From Bacteroidetes oral taxon 274 str. F0058 (GTDB lineage Bacteria; Bacteroidota; Bacteroidia; Bacteroidales; Paludibacteraceae): a DNA stretch of 64,000 bases. Made by a program: the position numbers and the translations under genes. Below, piece by piece: positions 16,513-25,551 of the stretch. The first letter of the stretch is position 1. Each line of letters opens with the position of its first letter. The notes under the pieces were generated by a model. That model was not told where the DNA came from and ran no database searches. It saw nothing but the letters and a program-made list of their open reading frames with translations. The DNA lies in NCBI GenBank assembly GCA_000163695.1, contig GG774890.1:192347-256346 (forward strand), written 5' to 3'.

Positions 16513-18177
16513 ATGAAAAATGAATGTATGGCAATAAGAAATACTATATCAGCCGTAGCCGTAGTACTGCTTTGGTTTGTGTGGGGTTATTCCGCCGCAC
16601 AGGAGGCAGTCGATACTGTCGTGTTCCCCGACGATTTCAAGTCGGAAGCCGACTATATCAGATATGAAAACAAGACTCTGTATTTTGCCAATACGCTTGT
16701 AGTCAGTGACAATTACTATTGGAAGCGTTACGGCAGACTTACGCTATCGGCAGCAAGGCGTTTTGCTCCGACAGATATGGCAAAGCCTAATAGTACCGAA
16801 TATCAGCAGATTGTAGCTTACAACGAAATTAACCGAATATTGCTCGATGACGGCTCTGAGGTAGAGAATCCCGTGCCGCTGCCTTTTGCCGATGGCAACG
16901 GTACTCGGCGTATCGGTAGCCGTATCGACCATCTGAAAGCGGTGCTCAGACGTTATAATCAGGAGGTCTGGATTCTGGTACCTGTAACCGATAGCCCACC
17001 GCAATTTTATGGAAATGAACGACCTACCGATATTGCCATAGCTAATAGTCATAATTTGAAGGTATGCAGTTTCAATCTCGAGTATTATCTGACCTCGAAT
17101 TTTGGCACAGGCTTCGGTCCTGCCAATGAGGTGGAAGCAGCCAAGCAGCACGCCAAGACGGTAAAAGCTCTTGTGGCTATCGATGCCGACATATACGGAT
17201 TAATCGAGATACAGCAGGGTCAAGATGCCATCAGAAAACTGTGTAATGCCCTCAATGCCAATAAAGGCAGCAACGTGTATTCGTTTATCGACGACGGGGG
17301 CAGCGTATATGGCAGCTATACGAAAGTGGGTTTTATATTCCGAAGCGACAGGGTAATACCCGACGGTAATTTATACAATGTAAACAATGTGTTACCTCAT
17401 CGCAAGAAGATACAGTGTTTCAGATTATTGAGTAATAACGAGAAATTGGTTTTTTCGTTAAATCATTTTAAGTCGAAAACGGGGAAAAACGCCACGGGCG
17501 ATAATGCCGACCAAAAAGACGGTCAGGGAGCTTTCAACGGCGACAGGGTACGTGAGGCAAATGCTGTACTGTCTGCAATTGCTCCATATTCGGTTAACTG
17601 CGGCGACGAAGATGTGCTGATTATGGGCGACTTGAACTCTTACGCCAAAGAAGACCCTCTGTATGTCTTTTATAATAAAGGGTACGTCAATTTGCTCAAA
17701 AGCAAGAATGACTCGGCATACTCGTATGTCTACTCGGGGCTTTCGGGGTGTCTCGACCACGCCGTGGCAAATGCTTCTATGAGAAGACAGATAGTAGATG
17801 CACGGGTATTTCATATCAATGCCGACGAACCCAAGATGTTTGAGTACCATCAGTCTACGAGTGTCGGCGATATGTATCGCTCGTCCGACCACGACGCCGT
17901 AGTGGTTGCTCTCGACCTTGGCGGTACCAACCCGACTACCATTGCCGCAAAAGGCGAGATAACCGTTGCCGTAGCTGCGGGCAATACGTGTGTGATAAAA
18001 AATGCCGAAGGTATGTGGCTCACTGTCGCAGATATTACGGGGCGATTGCTCTTACGGCAATATATCGACGAAAAAGAGAAGGCTATAAATATTACGACTC
18101 TGCTACGAGGTTGTTATGTATTCTGTTTTACAGACAATCGCTCTAAGTATGTTAGAAATGTGAAGGTAGTGTTCTGA
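16513..18177 (+). CDS. Secreted endonuclease/exonuclease/phosphatase-family nuclease with T9SS-like C-terminal domain
   Basis: 554 residues. A signal peptide covers about residues 1-29. From about residue 185 an EEP (DNase I-like) domain shows SFNLEYY, GLIEIQQG (catalytic Glu), NHFKSK, GDLNSYA (metal-binding Asp/Asn) and SSDHDAV (catalytic His). This arrangement resembles extracellular ExeM-type nucleases. The last 75 or so residues (VADITGRLLL..., ITTLLRGCYVFCF, terminal VKVVF) resemble a type A sorting domain of the type IX secretion system, implying export to the cell surface or medium. Its likely role is degradation of extracellular DNA for nutrients or biofilm escape. Start 16513 is used; an in-frame ATG five codons on is possible. 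Confidence 0.82.
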   Translation: MKNECMAIRNTISAVAVVLLWFVWGYSAAQEAVDTVVFPDDFKSEADYIRYENKTLYFANTLVVSDNYYWKRYGRLTLSAARRFAPTDMAKPNSTEYQQIVAYNEINRILLDDGSEVENPVPLPFADGNGTRRIGSRIDHLKAVLRRYNQEVWILVPVTDSPPQFYGNERPTDIAIANSHNLKVCSFNLEYYLTSNFGTGFGPANEVEAAKQHAKTVKALVAIDADIYGLIEIQQGQDAIRKLCNALNANKGSNVYSFIDDGGSVYGSYTKVGFIFRSDRVIPDGNLYNVNNVLPHRKKIQCFRLLSNNEKLVFSLNHFKSKTGKNATGDNADQKDGQGAFNGDRVREANAVLSAIAPYSVNCGDEDVLIMGDLNSYAKEDPLYVFYNKGYVNLLKSKNDSAYSYVYSGLSGCLDHAVANASMRRQIVDARVFHINADEPKMFEYHQSTSVGDMYRSSDHDAVVVALDLGGTNPTTIAAKGEITVAVAAGNTCVIKNAEGMWLTVADITGRLLLRQYIDEKEKAINITTLLRGCYVFCFTDNRSKYVRNVKVVF

Positions 18178-18231
18178 TAAACATTGTGTTCTTGCGATGT
18201 TGATTTAGAATATTGTCGCTTCTGTGCTCTT

Positions 18232-18247
18232 TTACCCTTTTGGGTAA
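18232..18247. other. Small hairpin upstream of the yfhO-like gene
   Basis: TTACCC (18232-18237) and GGGTAA (18242-18247) around a TTTT loop, 54 nt after the nuclease gene. There is no following T-run; it is a possible weak terminator or operator. Confidence 0.35.
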
Positions 18248-18307
18248 GTATATTCTCTTGATAGGCAGCAGCGGTACGAATGTCGTAAAATTTCCAAATA
18301 AAAATAC

Positions 18308-18315
18308 TAACTTTG
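18308..18315 (+). promoter_or_regulatory. -7 box of the yfhO-like/rpiB operon
   Basis: TAACTTTG, 31 nt before the start codon; no clear -33. Confidence 0.55.
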
Positions 18316-18346
18316 TAGTTCCGAAAAAATAAAAGTTCTGTAAACG

Positions 18347-20860
18347 ATGAATAATCAATTTATCAAAAAGTGGGGTGGTTATGTAGTTGCCGTTGTGCTG
18401 TTTGTGGCTCTTTCGGTAGCTTTTTTTTATCCAATAGTATTGGAAGATAAAACTTTGGTTCAATACGATATAAAAAGCGGTATCGGTTGGGGTAAAGACG
18501 CCCGCGACTATCACGAACGTACGGGCGATTACGTACATTGGTCGAATATGATGTTTTCGGGTATGCCTGCCAACTATACCTATATGCCGCAGTCGCCTAA
18601 TATTTTCAAGTCGATAGGCAGAGTGCTCGTTCTCGACAATATGGGTAACTGGGGATTGCTATTTCTCTATATGTTAGGGTTTTATGTCTTGCTAATATCA
18701 CTCGGTTGCTCCAATTGGCTGAGTGTGATAGGTGCCGTGGCGTATGCTTTCTGCTCGTACAACCTTGTGATAATCGATGCGGGGCACATATCCAAAGGTC
18801 TGGTGATGGCTACTATGGCTCCGATAATAGGTGGGGTAATATTGTGTTACAGAGGCAAGTACATTTGGGGAACTATCATCACGCTGCTTTTTACGGGGCT
18901 TAATATAGCGTGGGCACATCAGCAAATCACTTATTATCTGTTGCTTACACTCGTCATTTTGTTTGTGGTATACCTCGTATATGCTGTCAGAGAGAAGACT
19001 ATGACGCAGTTTGCCAAATCGTCGGCGGTGCTCGTTGTGGCGGCGCTGTTGGCTATCGCACCGTCGTTGGGGTCTCTGCTGCCCACTATGGACTATGCCA
19101 AAGAGACGATGCGCGGCGGCTCGGTGCTGAAAGCCAACGTAGACGGCAAAAAAGAGAGTTCCGGACTCGAACTCGACTACGCGTATCAGTGGAGCTACGG
19201 CAAGATGGAGACTTTCACACTGCTTATACCCAACTTTGCGGGAGGCAGTTCGACATATAAGATAGGCAAGGACACCGAGACCTACAAAGCTCTTCTCCCT
19301 ACGGGGCAAGCGGCACAATACGCTCAATCGATGCCTATGTATTGGGCTGGCAACCAATATAAAACATTTACCTCAGGTACGGTATACGCCGGTGCCATCA
19401 TCTGTTTTCTGTTTGTCTTGGGGTTGATTATCGTCCGAAGGCAAGAGAAGTGGTGGATACTTGCCGCAACGCTGCTTTCGTTTGTATTGGCTTGGGGTAG
19501 AAATCTTTACGGTGTCAACGAATTTCTTTTTCATCACCTGCCGCTCTACAACAAATTCCGAACGCCCGAGATGGCTCTGGTCATAGCCAATATGGTTATG
19601 GTCGTACTCGCCGCCTTAGCCGTCAAAGAGTTGACAGACAACTATAAGACAAAGAAGCAGGAATATCTCAAAGCTCTCTACATCTCGGGAGCTATCGTGG
19701 GCGGTATCTGCCTGTTGTTTGCTCTGTTTGGCGGGTCGATGTTCGATTTCACCTCCAATGCCGACCAAAATATGCCCGACTGGTTACGGACGGCACTTGT
19801 AGCAGACCGTAAAGCTATGTTGTCGGGCGATGCGTGGCGTAGTTTTGCCTTCATAGCTTTGGCTGCCTGTGCAATATACTTTTTTATACGTAAAAACTTT
19901 GATGTCAAATACTTGTTTGCAATACTCGGAGTGCTGATTTTTATAGACTTATGGGCAGTCGACAGACGTTTTATCTATGAAGATAAATTTGTAGCCAAGC
20001 ACAAATCGCAAGAGTTTGTGCCATCTGCTGCCGATGTAGTGATATTGCAAGACAAAGACCCCGATTATCGTGTGTTTAACCTTGCCGTAAGTACTTTCAA
20101 CGAGTCGAATACGTCGTATTTCCATAAATCTGTCGGGGGATATTCGCCCGCAAAACTCCGTCGCTATCAGGATATAATAGACTTCTATCTGGGTAACCCA
20201 CAGGAGATGAGCCGTTTGATGAATGAGATAATAACCGCTCAGGGCGATTTCGGTAAAATATCTCCGAATGCTTTTCCCGTCATCAATATGCTAAATACCA
20301 GATATTTGATAATGCCGTCGCAGAATGGCGAGATTCCTCTACGCAACCCGTATGCACTTGGTAATGCGTGGTTTGTGGATAGTATAAGATGGGTCGATTC
20401 GGCTGACGAAGAGATATTGGCTATCGGCAAGATAGACCCGCGAACTACTGCCGTCGTCGACAAAGCCCAACAGTCGAAGATTCAGGCAAAAAGTGCAATA
20501 AATAAAATCCTTAGCGATACGGTGAATACTATAAAACTGACAGAGTACATCGACCCCGGACATCTTGTTTACGAGAGTGTGTCCGATACTGAGGCTTTTG
20601 CTGTGTTTTCGGAGATTTACTACAAGACTTGGCGGGCGTATATAGACGGCAAAGAGGTGCCGATTGTCAGAGCCGACTATATATTGCGAGGATTGCTCGT
20701 GCCGCCGGGTGTGCACAAAATAGAGTTCAAATGTCGCGACGAGGTAATCGTTAGAAGCCATACCTATGCTCTGATTGGTTCTATCGCGGTAGGCATCGTA
20801 TTGGCGGCATTGATAGGATTGTTGATTTATAGAAGAAATAAAAAAGGAGAAAACCTATGA
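18347..20860 (+). CDS. YfhO family multispanning membrane protein
   Basis: 837 residues with a dozen or so hydrophobic segments: the first at residues 9-28, then repeated 20-residue helices to about residue 550 and a last one near 805-830. A soluble beta-rich domain precedes the final helix. It matches the YfhO family (PF09586), GT-C-like membrane proteins thought to transfer sugars to envelope polymers from lipid-linked donors (in Bacillus, teichoic-acid glycosylation); the Bacteroidota substrate is unknown. It overlaps rpiB by 4 nt (ATGA), indicating translational coupling. Confidence 0.85.
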   Translation: MNNQFIKKWGGYVVAVVLFVALSVAFFYPIVLEDKTLVQYDIKSGIGWGKDARDYHERTGDYVHWSNMMFSGMPANYTYMPQSPNIFKSIGRVLVLDNMGNWGLLFLYMLGFYVLLISLGCSNWLSVIGAVAYAFCSYNLVIIDAGHISKGLVMATMAPIIGGVILCYRGKYIWGTIITLLFTGLNIAWAHQQITYYLLLTLVILFVVYLVYAVREKTMTQFAKSSAVLVVAALLAIAPSLGSLLPTMDYAKETMRGGSVLKANVDGKKESSGLELDYAYQWSYGKMETFTLLIPNFAGGSSTYKIGKDTETYKALLPTGQAAQYAQSMPMYWAGNQYKTFTSGTVYAGAIICFLFVLGLIIVRRQEKWWILAATLLSFVLAWGRNLYGVNEFLFHHLPLYNKFRTPEMALVIANMVMVVLAALAVKELTDNYKTKKQEYLKALYISGAIVGGICLLFALFGGSMFDFTSNADQNMPDWLRTALVADRKAMLSGDAWRSFAFIALAACAIYFFIRKNFDVKYLFAILGVLIFIDLWAVDRRFIYEDKFVAKHKSQEFVPSAADVVILQDKDPDYRVFNLAVSTFNESNTSYFHKSVGGYSPAKLRRYQDIIDFYLGNPQEMSRLMNEIITAQGDFGKISPNAFPVINMLNTRYLIMPSQNGEIPLRNPYALGNAWFVDSIRWVDSADEEILAIGKIDPRTTAVVDKAQQSKIQAKSAINKILSDTVNTIKLTEYIDPGHLVYESVSDTEAFAVFSEIYYKTWRAYIDGKEVPIVRADYILRGLLVPPGVHKIEFKCRDEVIVRSHTYALIGSIAVGIVLAALIGLLIYRRNKKGENL
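20844..20849 (+). promoter_or_regulatory. Shine-Dalgarno sequence of rpiB
   Basis: AAGGAG 7 nt before the ATG at 20857. Such a strong site is unusual in this window and favours 20857 over the in-frame ATG at 20875. Confidence 0.65.
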
Positions 20861-21306
20861 CCCCAATAAACTTAATGTCGATAGGCGTAGCAAGCGACCA
20901 CGCCGGTTACGAATTGAAAACGAAGGTGATAAAGCACCTCGAAAGCAAAGGTTGTGTCGTGCACGATTTTGGTACCGATTCTGCCGAAAGTGTCGATTAT
21001 CCCGACTATGCTCATAAGCTGGCCAGTGCCGTAGAGAGCGGCTCGTGCCAGTTCGGTATTGCTATCTGTGGCTCGGGCAATGGCGTTAATATGACCGTGA
21101 ACCATCATCGGAAAGTACGCGGTGCCCTGTGTTGGACACCCGAGATAGCTGCCCTGGCTCGTCAACACAACGATGCAAATATCATCTCTCTACCGGCTCG
21201 ATTTATAGAGGCTTCCATTGCCTTGCAGATGGTAGATGTTTTCCTTTCGACAGATTTCGAAGGCGGCAGGCACCAAAGAAGAGTAGAGAAGATAGATTTG
21301 GCATAA
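20857..21306 (+). CDS. rpiB: Ribose 5-phosphate isomerase B
   Basis: 149 residues. The RpiB/LacAB signature ASDHAGYELK is near the N-terminus. The active-site CGSGNGVNMTVNH segment and the LPARF box near the end are also present. It isomerises ribose 5-phosphate and ribulose 5-phosphate, linking to PRPP made by Prs elsewhere in the window. It is translationally coupled to the yfhO-like gene by an ATGA overlap. A restriction-modification cassette begins 26 nt after its stop without an evident promoter of its own. Confidence 0.93.
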   Translation: MTPINLMSIGVASDHAGYELKTKVIKHLESKGCVVHDFGTDSAESVDYPDYAHKLASAVESGSCQFGIAICGSGNGVNMTVNHHRKVRGALCWTPEIAALARQHNDANIISLPARFIEASIALQMVDVFLSTDFEGGRHQRRVEKIDLA

Positions 21307-21332
21307 TAAGGAACAGACTAATTATCGGTAGA

Positions 21333-22427
21333 ATGCGTGAGTTGTTAACGATAAAAGAGGCAAGAGATTATGCAACTGAATATGTGGGGAAGAATGTAAC
21401 TCCCTCTAATATTTCGTACCTTGTGCAATACGGTAAGGTAAGGAAGTTTGAAACAAATGGTGTTACCAAAATCGATAAGTATGAGCTATTGTCTTATTAT
21501 AATAGTATTGCAAAGCACAGAGCTGCCGAATGGAAAGAAAAGTTAGGCGATGACCTTAACTGGAGTTTGTCGTTTGATAAATACAAAGAAGCTGAAATTT
21601 TAGAAAATAAACAAGGAATTATTTCTGATGTTTTATTGTTCAGAGATGATTGTTTGAATAAATTAAAGCAATTTAAAGATGATTCTATTGATTTGATTAT
21701 TACTTCTCCTCCATACGCAGACCAAAGAAAAAAGACTTATGGGGGAATACCTCCCAATAAGTATGTTGAATGGTTTTTGTCAATATCAGAACAGTTATTA
21801 AGAGTATTGAAACCATCGGGAACTTTTATATTAAATATAAAAGAAAAAGTTAGTCAAGGTGAAAGGAGTACATACGTTATTGAACTTGTTCTTGAAATGA
21901 AAAAACAAGGTTGGTTATGGACAGAAGAGTTTATTTGGCATAAGAAGAATTCTTTTCCTGGGAAATGGTCAAATCGTTTTAGAGACTCTTGGGAACGTCT
22001 ACTTCAGTTTAACAAAAACAAAAAGTTTAACATGTACCAAGATGCAGTTAAAATCCCTATTGGGGATTGGGCATCAGATAGATTAAAAAAATTATCTGAT
22101 GTGGATAAAATACGAGATAATGCTAAAAATGGAAGTGGTTTTGGTAAAAAAGTATCTAATTGGTTGGGGAAGGATATGGTATATCCGAGCAATGTACTCT
22201 ATTTGGCGACAGAGTGTAATAATAAGAAACATAGTGCCGCTTTCCCAGAGTCTTTGCCAGAATGGTTTATAAAACTTTTTACACAGGAAGGTGATATTGT
22301 TTTGGATCCTTTTGTAGGTTCGGGTACAACACTATCTGTAGCTTATAGACTTAATAGAAAGTCTATTGGAATAGAAATTATACCTCAATATATTGAGGTG
22401 ATAAAAAATAATTTTAAAGGCAATTGA
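21333..22427 (+). CDS. Beta-class site-specific DNA methyltransferase with N-terminal HTH
   Basis: 364 residues from the ATG at 21333; the open frame further upstream runs antiparallel in frame through rpiB and is not coding. Residues 1-55 (LLTIKEARDYATEYVG...YELLSYY) look like an excisionase/MerR-type winged helix. The catalytic motif IV TSPPYADQ is at 124-131 and the SAM motif I DPFVGSGTT at 325-333. The order IV then I defines the beta class, and SPPY rather than DPPY suggests N4-cytosine methylation. It protects host DNA from the adjacent endonuclease. It is AT-rich compared with rpiB, consistent with horizontal acquisition. Confidence 0.9.
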   Translation: MRELLTIKEARDYATEYVGKNVTPSNISYLVQYGKVRKFETNGVTKIDKYELLSYYNSIAKHRAAEWKEKLGDDLNWSLSFDKYKEAEILENKQGIISDVLLFRDDCLNKLKQFKDDSIDLIITSPPYADQRKKTYGGIPPNKYVEWFLSISEQLLRVLKPSGTFILNIKEKVSQGERSTYVIELVLEMKKQGWLWTEEFIWHKKNSFPGKWSNRFRDSWERLLQFNKNKKFNMYQDAVKIPIGDWASDRLKKLSDVDKIRDNAKNGSGFGKKVSNWLGKDMVYPSNVLYLATECNNKKHSAAFPESLPEWFIKLFTQEGDIVLDPFVGSGTTLSVAYRLNRKSIGIEIIPQYIEVIKNNFKGN

Positions 22428-22444
22428 TATAAAAGGCTTGATTC

Positions 22445-23188
22445 ATGAATAAGTTAGATGTCGTTAGAACAGAAAAATTTGTTGAAAATGAGATTGCTTA
22501 TTTTCATCAAAGGCGATTAGACTATATCGCAAATAAGATTAATCTATCTAAAATATTAAAACAAAAAAATCCTTATTTATTTAGGGCAAAAAATATACTA
22601 ACTGCACAGGAATTATTACAAGGTTTTTTGGATGCCTTTCTACAATCACAAGAAGAGACAATTTTTGGTGACTTTATGGAGAGTTTGGCTATTTTTGTTT
22701 GCAACGAGGTATATGGAGGAGAAAAATCTACTCTTACAGGTCTTGATTTAGAGTTCGAAAAAGATAATAACATTTATATAGTTGAGATAAAAGCTGGTTG
22801 GAATTGGGGTAATAGTAGTCAAATCAAACAATTAAAAATTAATTTTTTGGCTGCTGAGAAATTACTTAAAAAAAAATATGCTAAAAAAATTATAGCTGTT
22901 AATGGTTGTTGTTTTGGAATAGATAACAAACCAGTCAAAAACGGTTATTTGAAGTTATGCGGACAAAGGTTTTGGGAGTTGATTTCTGGAGATGAAAATT
23001 TATATATAGATATAATAAAGCCAATTGGATATAGAGCAAAGCAAAAAAATGAAGAATTTTTACAAGCCTATGCTAATATCGTAAATAGATTAACATTAGA
23101 ATTCGCAAAAAACTTTTGTAATTCAGATGGAAGCATAAACTGGGAGAAACTAGTTAAGTATAATTCTGCAAAAAACTATACCAAATGA
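22445..23188 (+). CDS. PmeII-like type II restriction endonuclease
   Basis: 247 residues. A PD-(D/E)xK core is readable as D101 (in GLDLEF) and VEIKAG at 113-118 (E114, K116), followed by WNWGNSSQ. Surrounding segments (NPYLFRAKN, QEETIFGDFMESLAIFV, AVNGCCFGIDNKP, CGQRFWELISG) match what I recall of the PmeII-type endonuclease family. It would cut unmethylated DNA at the site protected by the upstream methyltransferase; the recognition sequence cannot be read. It starts 17 nt after the methyltransferase and overlaps the following 65-aa gene by 4 nt. Confidence 0.78.
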   Translation: MNKLDVVRTEKFVENEIAYFHQRRLDYIANKINLSKILKQKNPYLFRAKNILTAQELLQGFLDAFLQSQEETIFGDFMESLAIFVCNEVYGGEKSTLTGLDLEFEKDNNIYIVEIKAGWNWGNSSQIKQLKINFLAAEKLLKKKYAKKIIAVNGCCFGIDNKPVKNGYLKLCGQRFWELISGDENLYIDIIKPIGYRAKQKNEEFLQAYANIVNRLTLEFAKNFCNSDGSINWEKLVKYNSAKNYTK

Positions 23189-23382
23189 AAATAATGGAGA
23201 AAAATCCTGACAGAATACTTTTCTGTATTACAGAAGAGGAGTTGCAGTTTGAGGCAAAGCAAATCTTGGGAAGAAGACTCAACGAAGAAGAGATAATTAT
23301 TGCCCAAAAAGGATTAGACTATGGCATAATGACGAGTATTGATGTGGTATATCGTACTATTCTTAAAGAAATGATAGACTGA
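23185..23382 (+). CDS. Small protein coupled to the restriction endonuclease
   Basis: 65 residues, acidic, containing FCITEEELQFEAKQILGRRLNEEE. The ATG overlaps the endonuclease stop (ATGA), so it is translated with it, although an ATG four codons later is possible. No HTH controller-protein signature is obvious. It might be an accessory or inhibitor of the RM cassette or simply a passenger. I do not recognise a function. Confidence 0.6.
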   Translation: MKIMEKNPDRILFCITEEELQFEAKQILGRRLNEEEIIIAQKGLDYGIMTSIDVVYRTILKEMID

Positions 23383-23417
23383 AATAATAACTTTAAAATA
23401 AACAAACACAATATAAT

Positions 23418-25091
23418 ATGACAAGAAATAGATTATCGATTATTTTGGCAGTCGTATTTTTGGCTGCATCGGCAACATCGTTTGCCTGTACAAACTTTTT
23501 GGTTGGGCGTAAAGCCTCGACCGACGGCTCTACGATGATATCGTATTCCGCCGACTCGTATTGGCTCTATGGAGCACTATACTTCTATCCCAGAGCCAAC
23601 TACAAAGATGGTGAAAAACTGAAAATCTACGAGTGGGATACAGGTGAATATCGAGGTGAAATAGACCAGGTAAAACACACCTATCAAGTGGTTGGCAATA
23701 TGAACGAACACCAGTTGAGCATTGGCGAGACAACATTTACGGGACGTAAAGAACTGCAAAACAAAGAGGGGATAATGGACTACGGAAGCCTTATCTACGT
23801 TACGTTGCAGAGAGCCAAGACCGCCCGCGAAGCCATCAAGGTGATGACCGACCTCGTGGAGCGTTACGGCTACGGCTCTACGGGCGAAAGCTTCTCTATC
23901 GCAGACCCCAGTGAGGTGTGGATAATGGAGATGATAGGCAAAGGCAGCGGCAAGAAAGGAGCCGTATGGGTGGCTGTACGTATCCCCGACGATTGCGTAT
24001 CGGCTCACGCCAATCAGGCAAGGATAACACAGATACCGTTCAAAGATAAAAATAACTGTATGTACTCCAAAGATGTTGTTAGCTTTGCTCGTGCACAGGG
24101 TTATTACAACGGCAAGGACGAAGATTTCAGCTTCTCGGACACATACAACCCGCTCGACTACGAAGGGCTGCGTTTCTGCGAGGCGAGAGTTTGGTCGTTT
24201 TTCCGTATGATGAACCCCGAGATGAACAAATATTTCAGCTACATCAACGGCGAGACAGTTCAGCGAATGCCTTTGTATATCAAACCCGCGAAGCAGGTAA
24301 GCGTCGAAGATATCAAGATGTGTATGCGAGATCATTACGAAGGCACACCTATCGATATGACTGTCGGTGCAGGCTCCGGTCCTTTCGGCAGTCCGTTCAG
24401 GAGCAGCCCTCTGACATACAAGGTCGACGGTGTGGAGTACTTCCACGAACGTCCGATAGCTACTCAGCAGACGGGATTCACTTTCGTGGCTCAGATGCGT
24501 AGCTGGCTGCCCGACCCGATAGGCGGTATCCTGTGGTTTGGCGTCGACGATGCCTCTATGGGAATGTATGTGCCTCTTTATTGCGGTATCAATGCCGTGC
24601 CGAAATGTTTCGACGAGAAAACGGGTAATATGTTCAACTTTTCGTGGAGTTCTGCCTTTTGGGTAAACAACTGGGTTGCTTCGATGGTATACAATCGCTA
24701 TTCGGAGCTGATGCCGGAGCTAAAAGAGTTACAGAAGAAGTGGGATAATTTCTTTACCGAATCGGTGAAGCGAACAGACGCTACGGCAGTCGATATGTAC
24801 CGAAAGAGCAGCACTGCCGTTACCTCGATATTGACCGACTACTCCGTAAGTCAGTCAGAGAATGTTACGGAGTCTTGGCGTAAAATGGGCGAACGATTTA
24901 TGGTGAAGTACCTCGACGGTGTGGTCAAAGGCACCGACGAAAAGGGCAACTTCTTGCAGAACGACAAACATATCCCGCAGAAGGTTACGCGCCCCGGATA
25001 CCCCGAATGGTACAATCGCAAAGAGTTCGTACAGCCCGACAAAGACCGTTTCCGCATCCGCTCGCAAGAGGAGATGAACCGTAGAAAATAA
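23418..25091 (+). CDS. Secreted C69-family dipeptidase
   Basis: 557 residues. The signal peptide is residues 1-23 and the mature protein begins at C24 (ATSFA|CTNFLVG), the N-terminal nucleophile expected for peptidase family C69 (Ntn hydrolases). Other family features are the DGSTMISYSADS stretch, the VNAHANQARI-type segment (here VSAHANQARI) and the C-terminal WVNNWVASMVYNRY. It would cleave dipeptides in the periplasm or at the surface, supplying amino acids. A near-consensus -7 box TAACTTTA sits at 23388-23395. It is host-like in composition, flanked by two AT-rich islands. Confidence 0.9.
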   Translation: MTRNRLSIILAVVFLAASATSFACTNFLVGRKASTDGSTMISYSADSYWLYGALYFYPRANYKDGEKLKIYEWDTGEYRGEIDQVKHTYQVVGNMNEHQLSIGETTFTGRKELQNKEGIMDYGSLIYVTLQRAKTAREAIKVMTDLVERYGYGSTGESFSIADPSEVWIMEMIGKGSGKKGAVWVAVRIPDDCVSAHANQARITQIPFKDKNNCMYSKDVVSFARAQGYYNGKDEDFSFSDTYNPLDYEGLRFCEARVWSFFRMMNPEMNKYFSYINGETVQRMPLYIKPAKQVSVEDIKMCMRDHYEGTPIDMTVGAGSGPFGSPFRSSPLTYKVDGVEYFHERPIATQQTGFTFVAQMRSWLPDPIGGILWFGVDDASMGMYVPLYCGINAVPKCFDEKTGNMFNFSWSSAFWVNNWVASMVYNRYSELMPELKELQKKWDNFFTESVKRTDATAVDMYRKSSTAVTSILTDYSVSQSENVTESWRKMGERFMVKYLDGVVKGTDEKGNFLQNDKHIPQKVTRPGYPEWYNRKEFVQPDKDRFRIRSQEEMNRRK

Positions 25092-25162
25092 GGCAAGCAA
25101 AGGGAAATAATAACCGGTACAGATGGTATAATTCAGAGACAGGCTGTTACATAAGTAAAAAC

Positions 25163-25551
25163 CCTATAAGATTGGCAGGGAATAACCCTATGTGTTTGAC
25201 CCAAATATACAGATTGACCCGCTGGAGTTGGAATTAATAGAAGTAAATCCCAACAGTATAAATTATTTACAAAGAACAGTTTAAGAAATTCGTGTTTTTG
25301 ATGTAAATAAATATGAACCTATTAGAGTTATGTATGCTGATGGACAGCTTGTTTCTTATGATAATAGAAGACACTTATTTCTGCACAAAATGCACAATTA
25401 GACAAATTAAAAGTGGATTTGGTAAATGGAAATAGATATTATGCCTGGGTCTAAAAAGACTTGGAAAAAAGCATTTCAAAAAAGATTTGAAGATCATAGG
25501 ATAATACAGGTCTTAAAGAAAAACCTTCTTTATGTCAAGGATAAAATATGA
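25163..25551 (+). pseudogene. Broken Rhs-type toxin: core end plus C-terminal toxin tail
   Basis: Translated across frames, 25163-25210 gives PIRLAGNNP then YVFDPNIQIDPLEL. This resembles the end of an Rhs core (typically ...IGLAGNNP.. and ..DPLGL), where variable toxin tails start. The tail continues as ELIEVNPNSINYLQRTV, stop, EIRVFDVNKYEPIRVMYADG, then LISAQNAQLDKLKVDLVNGN in another frame, then IMPGSKKTWKKAFQKRF in a third. At least one in-frame stop and two frameshifts are needed, so it is dead. The frame ends right at the start of the next gene, a candidate immunity gene. Confidence 0.7.

Noticed and set aside
21129..21332. Upstream extension of the methyltransferase frame into rpiB
   Set aside because: It overlaps rpiB in another frame and encodes no conserved sequence; the HTH domain begins at the ATG at 21333.
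23577..24446. 289-codon minus-strand frame opposite the C69 dipeptidase
   Set aside because: Shadow of a conserved gene; no promoter or domain.
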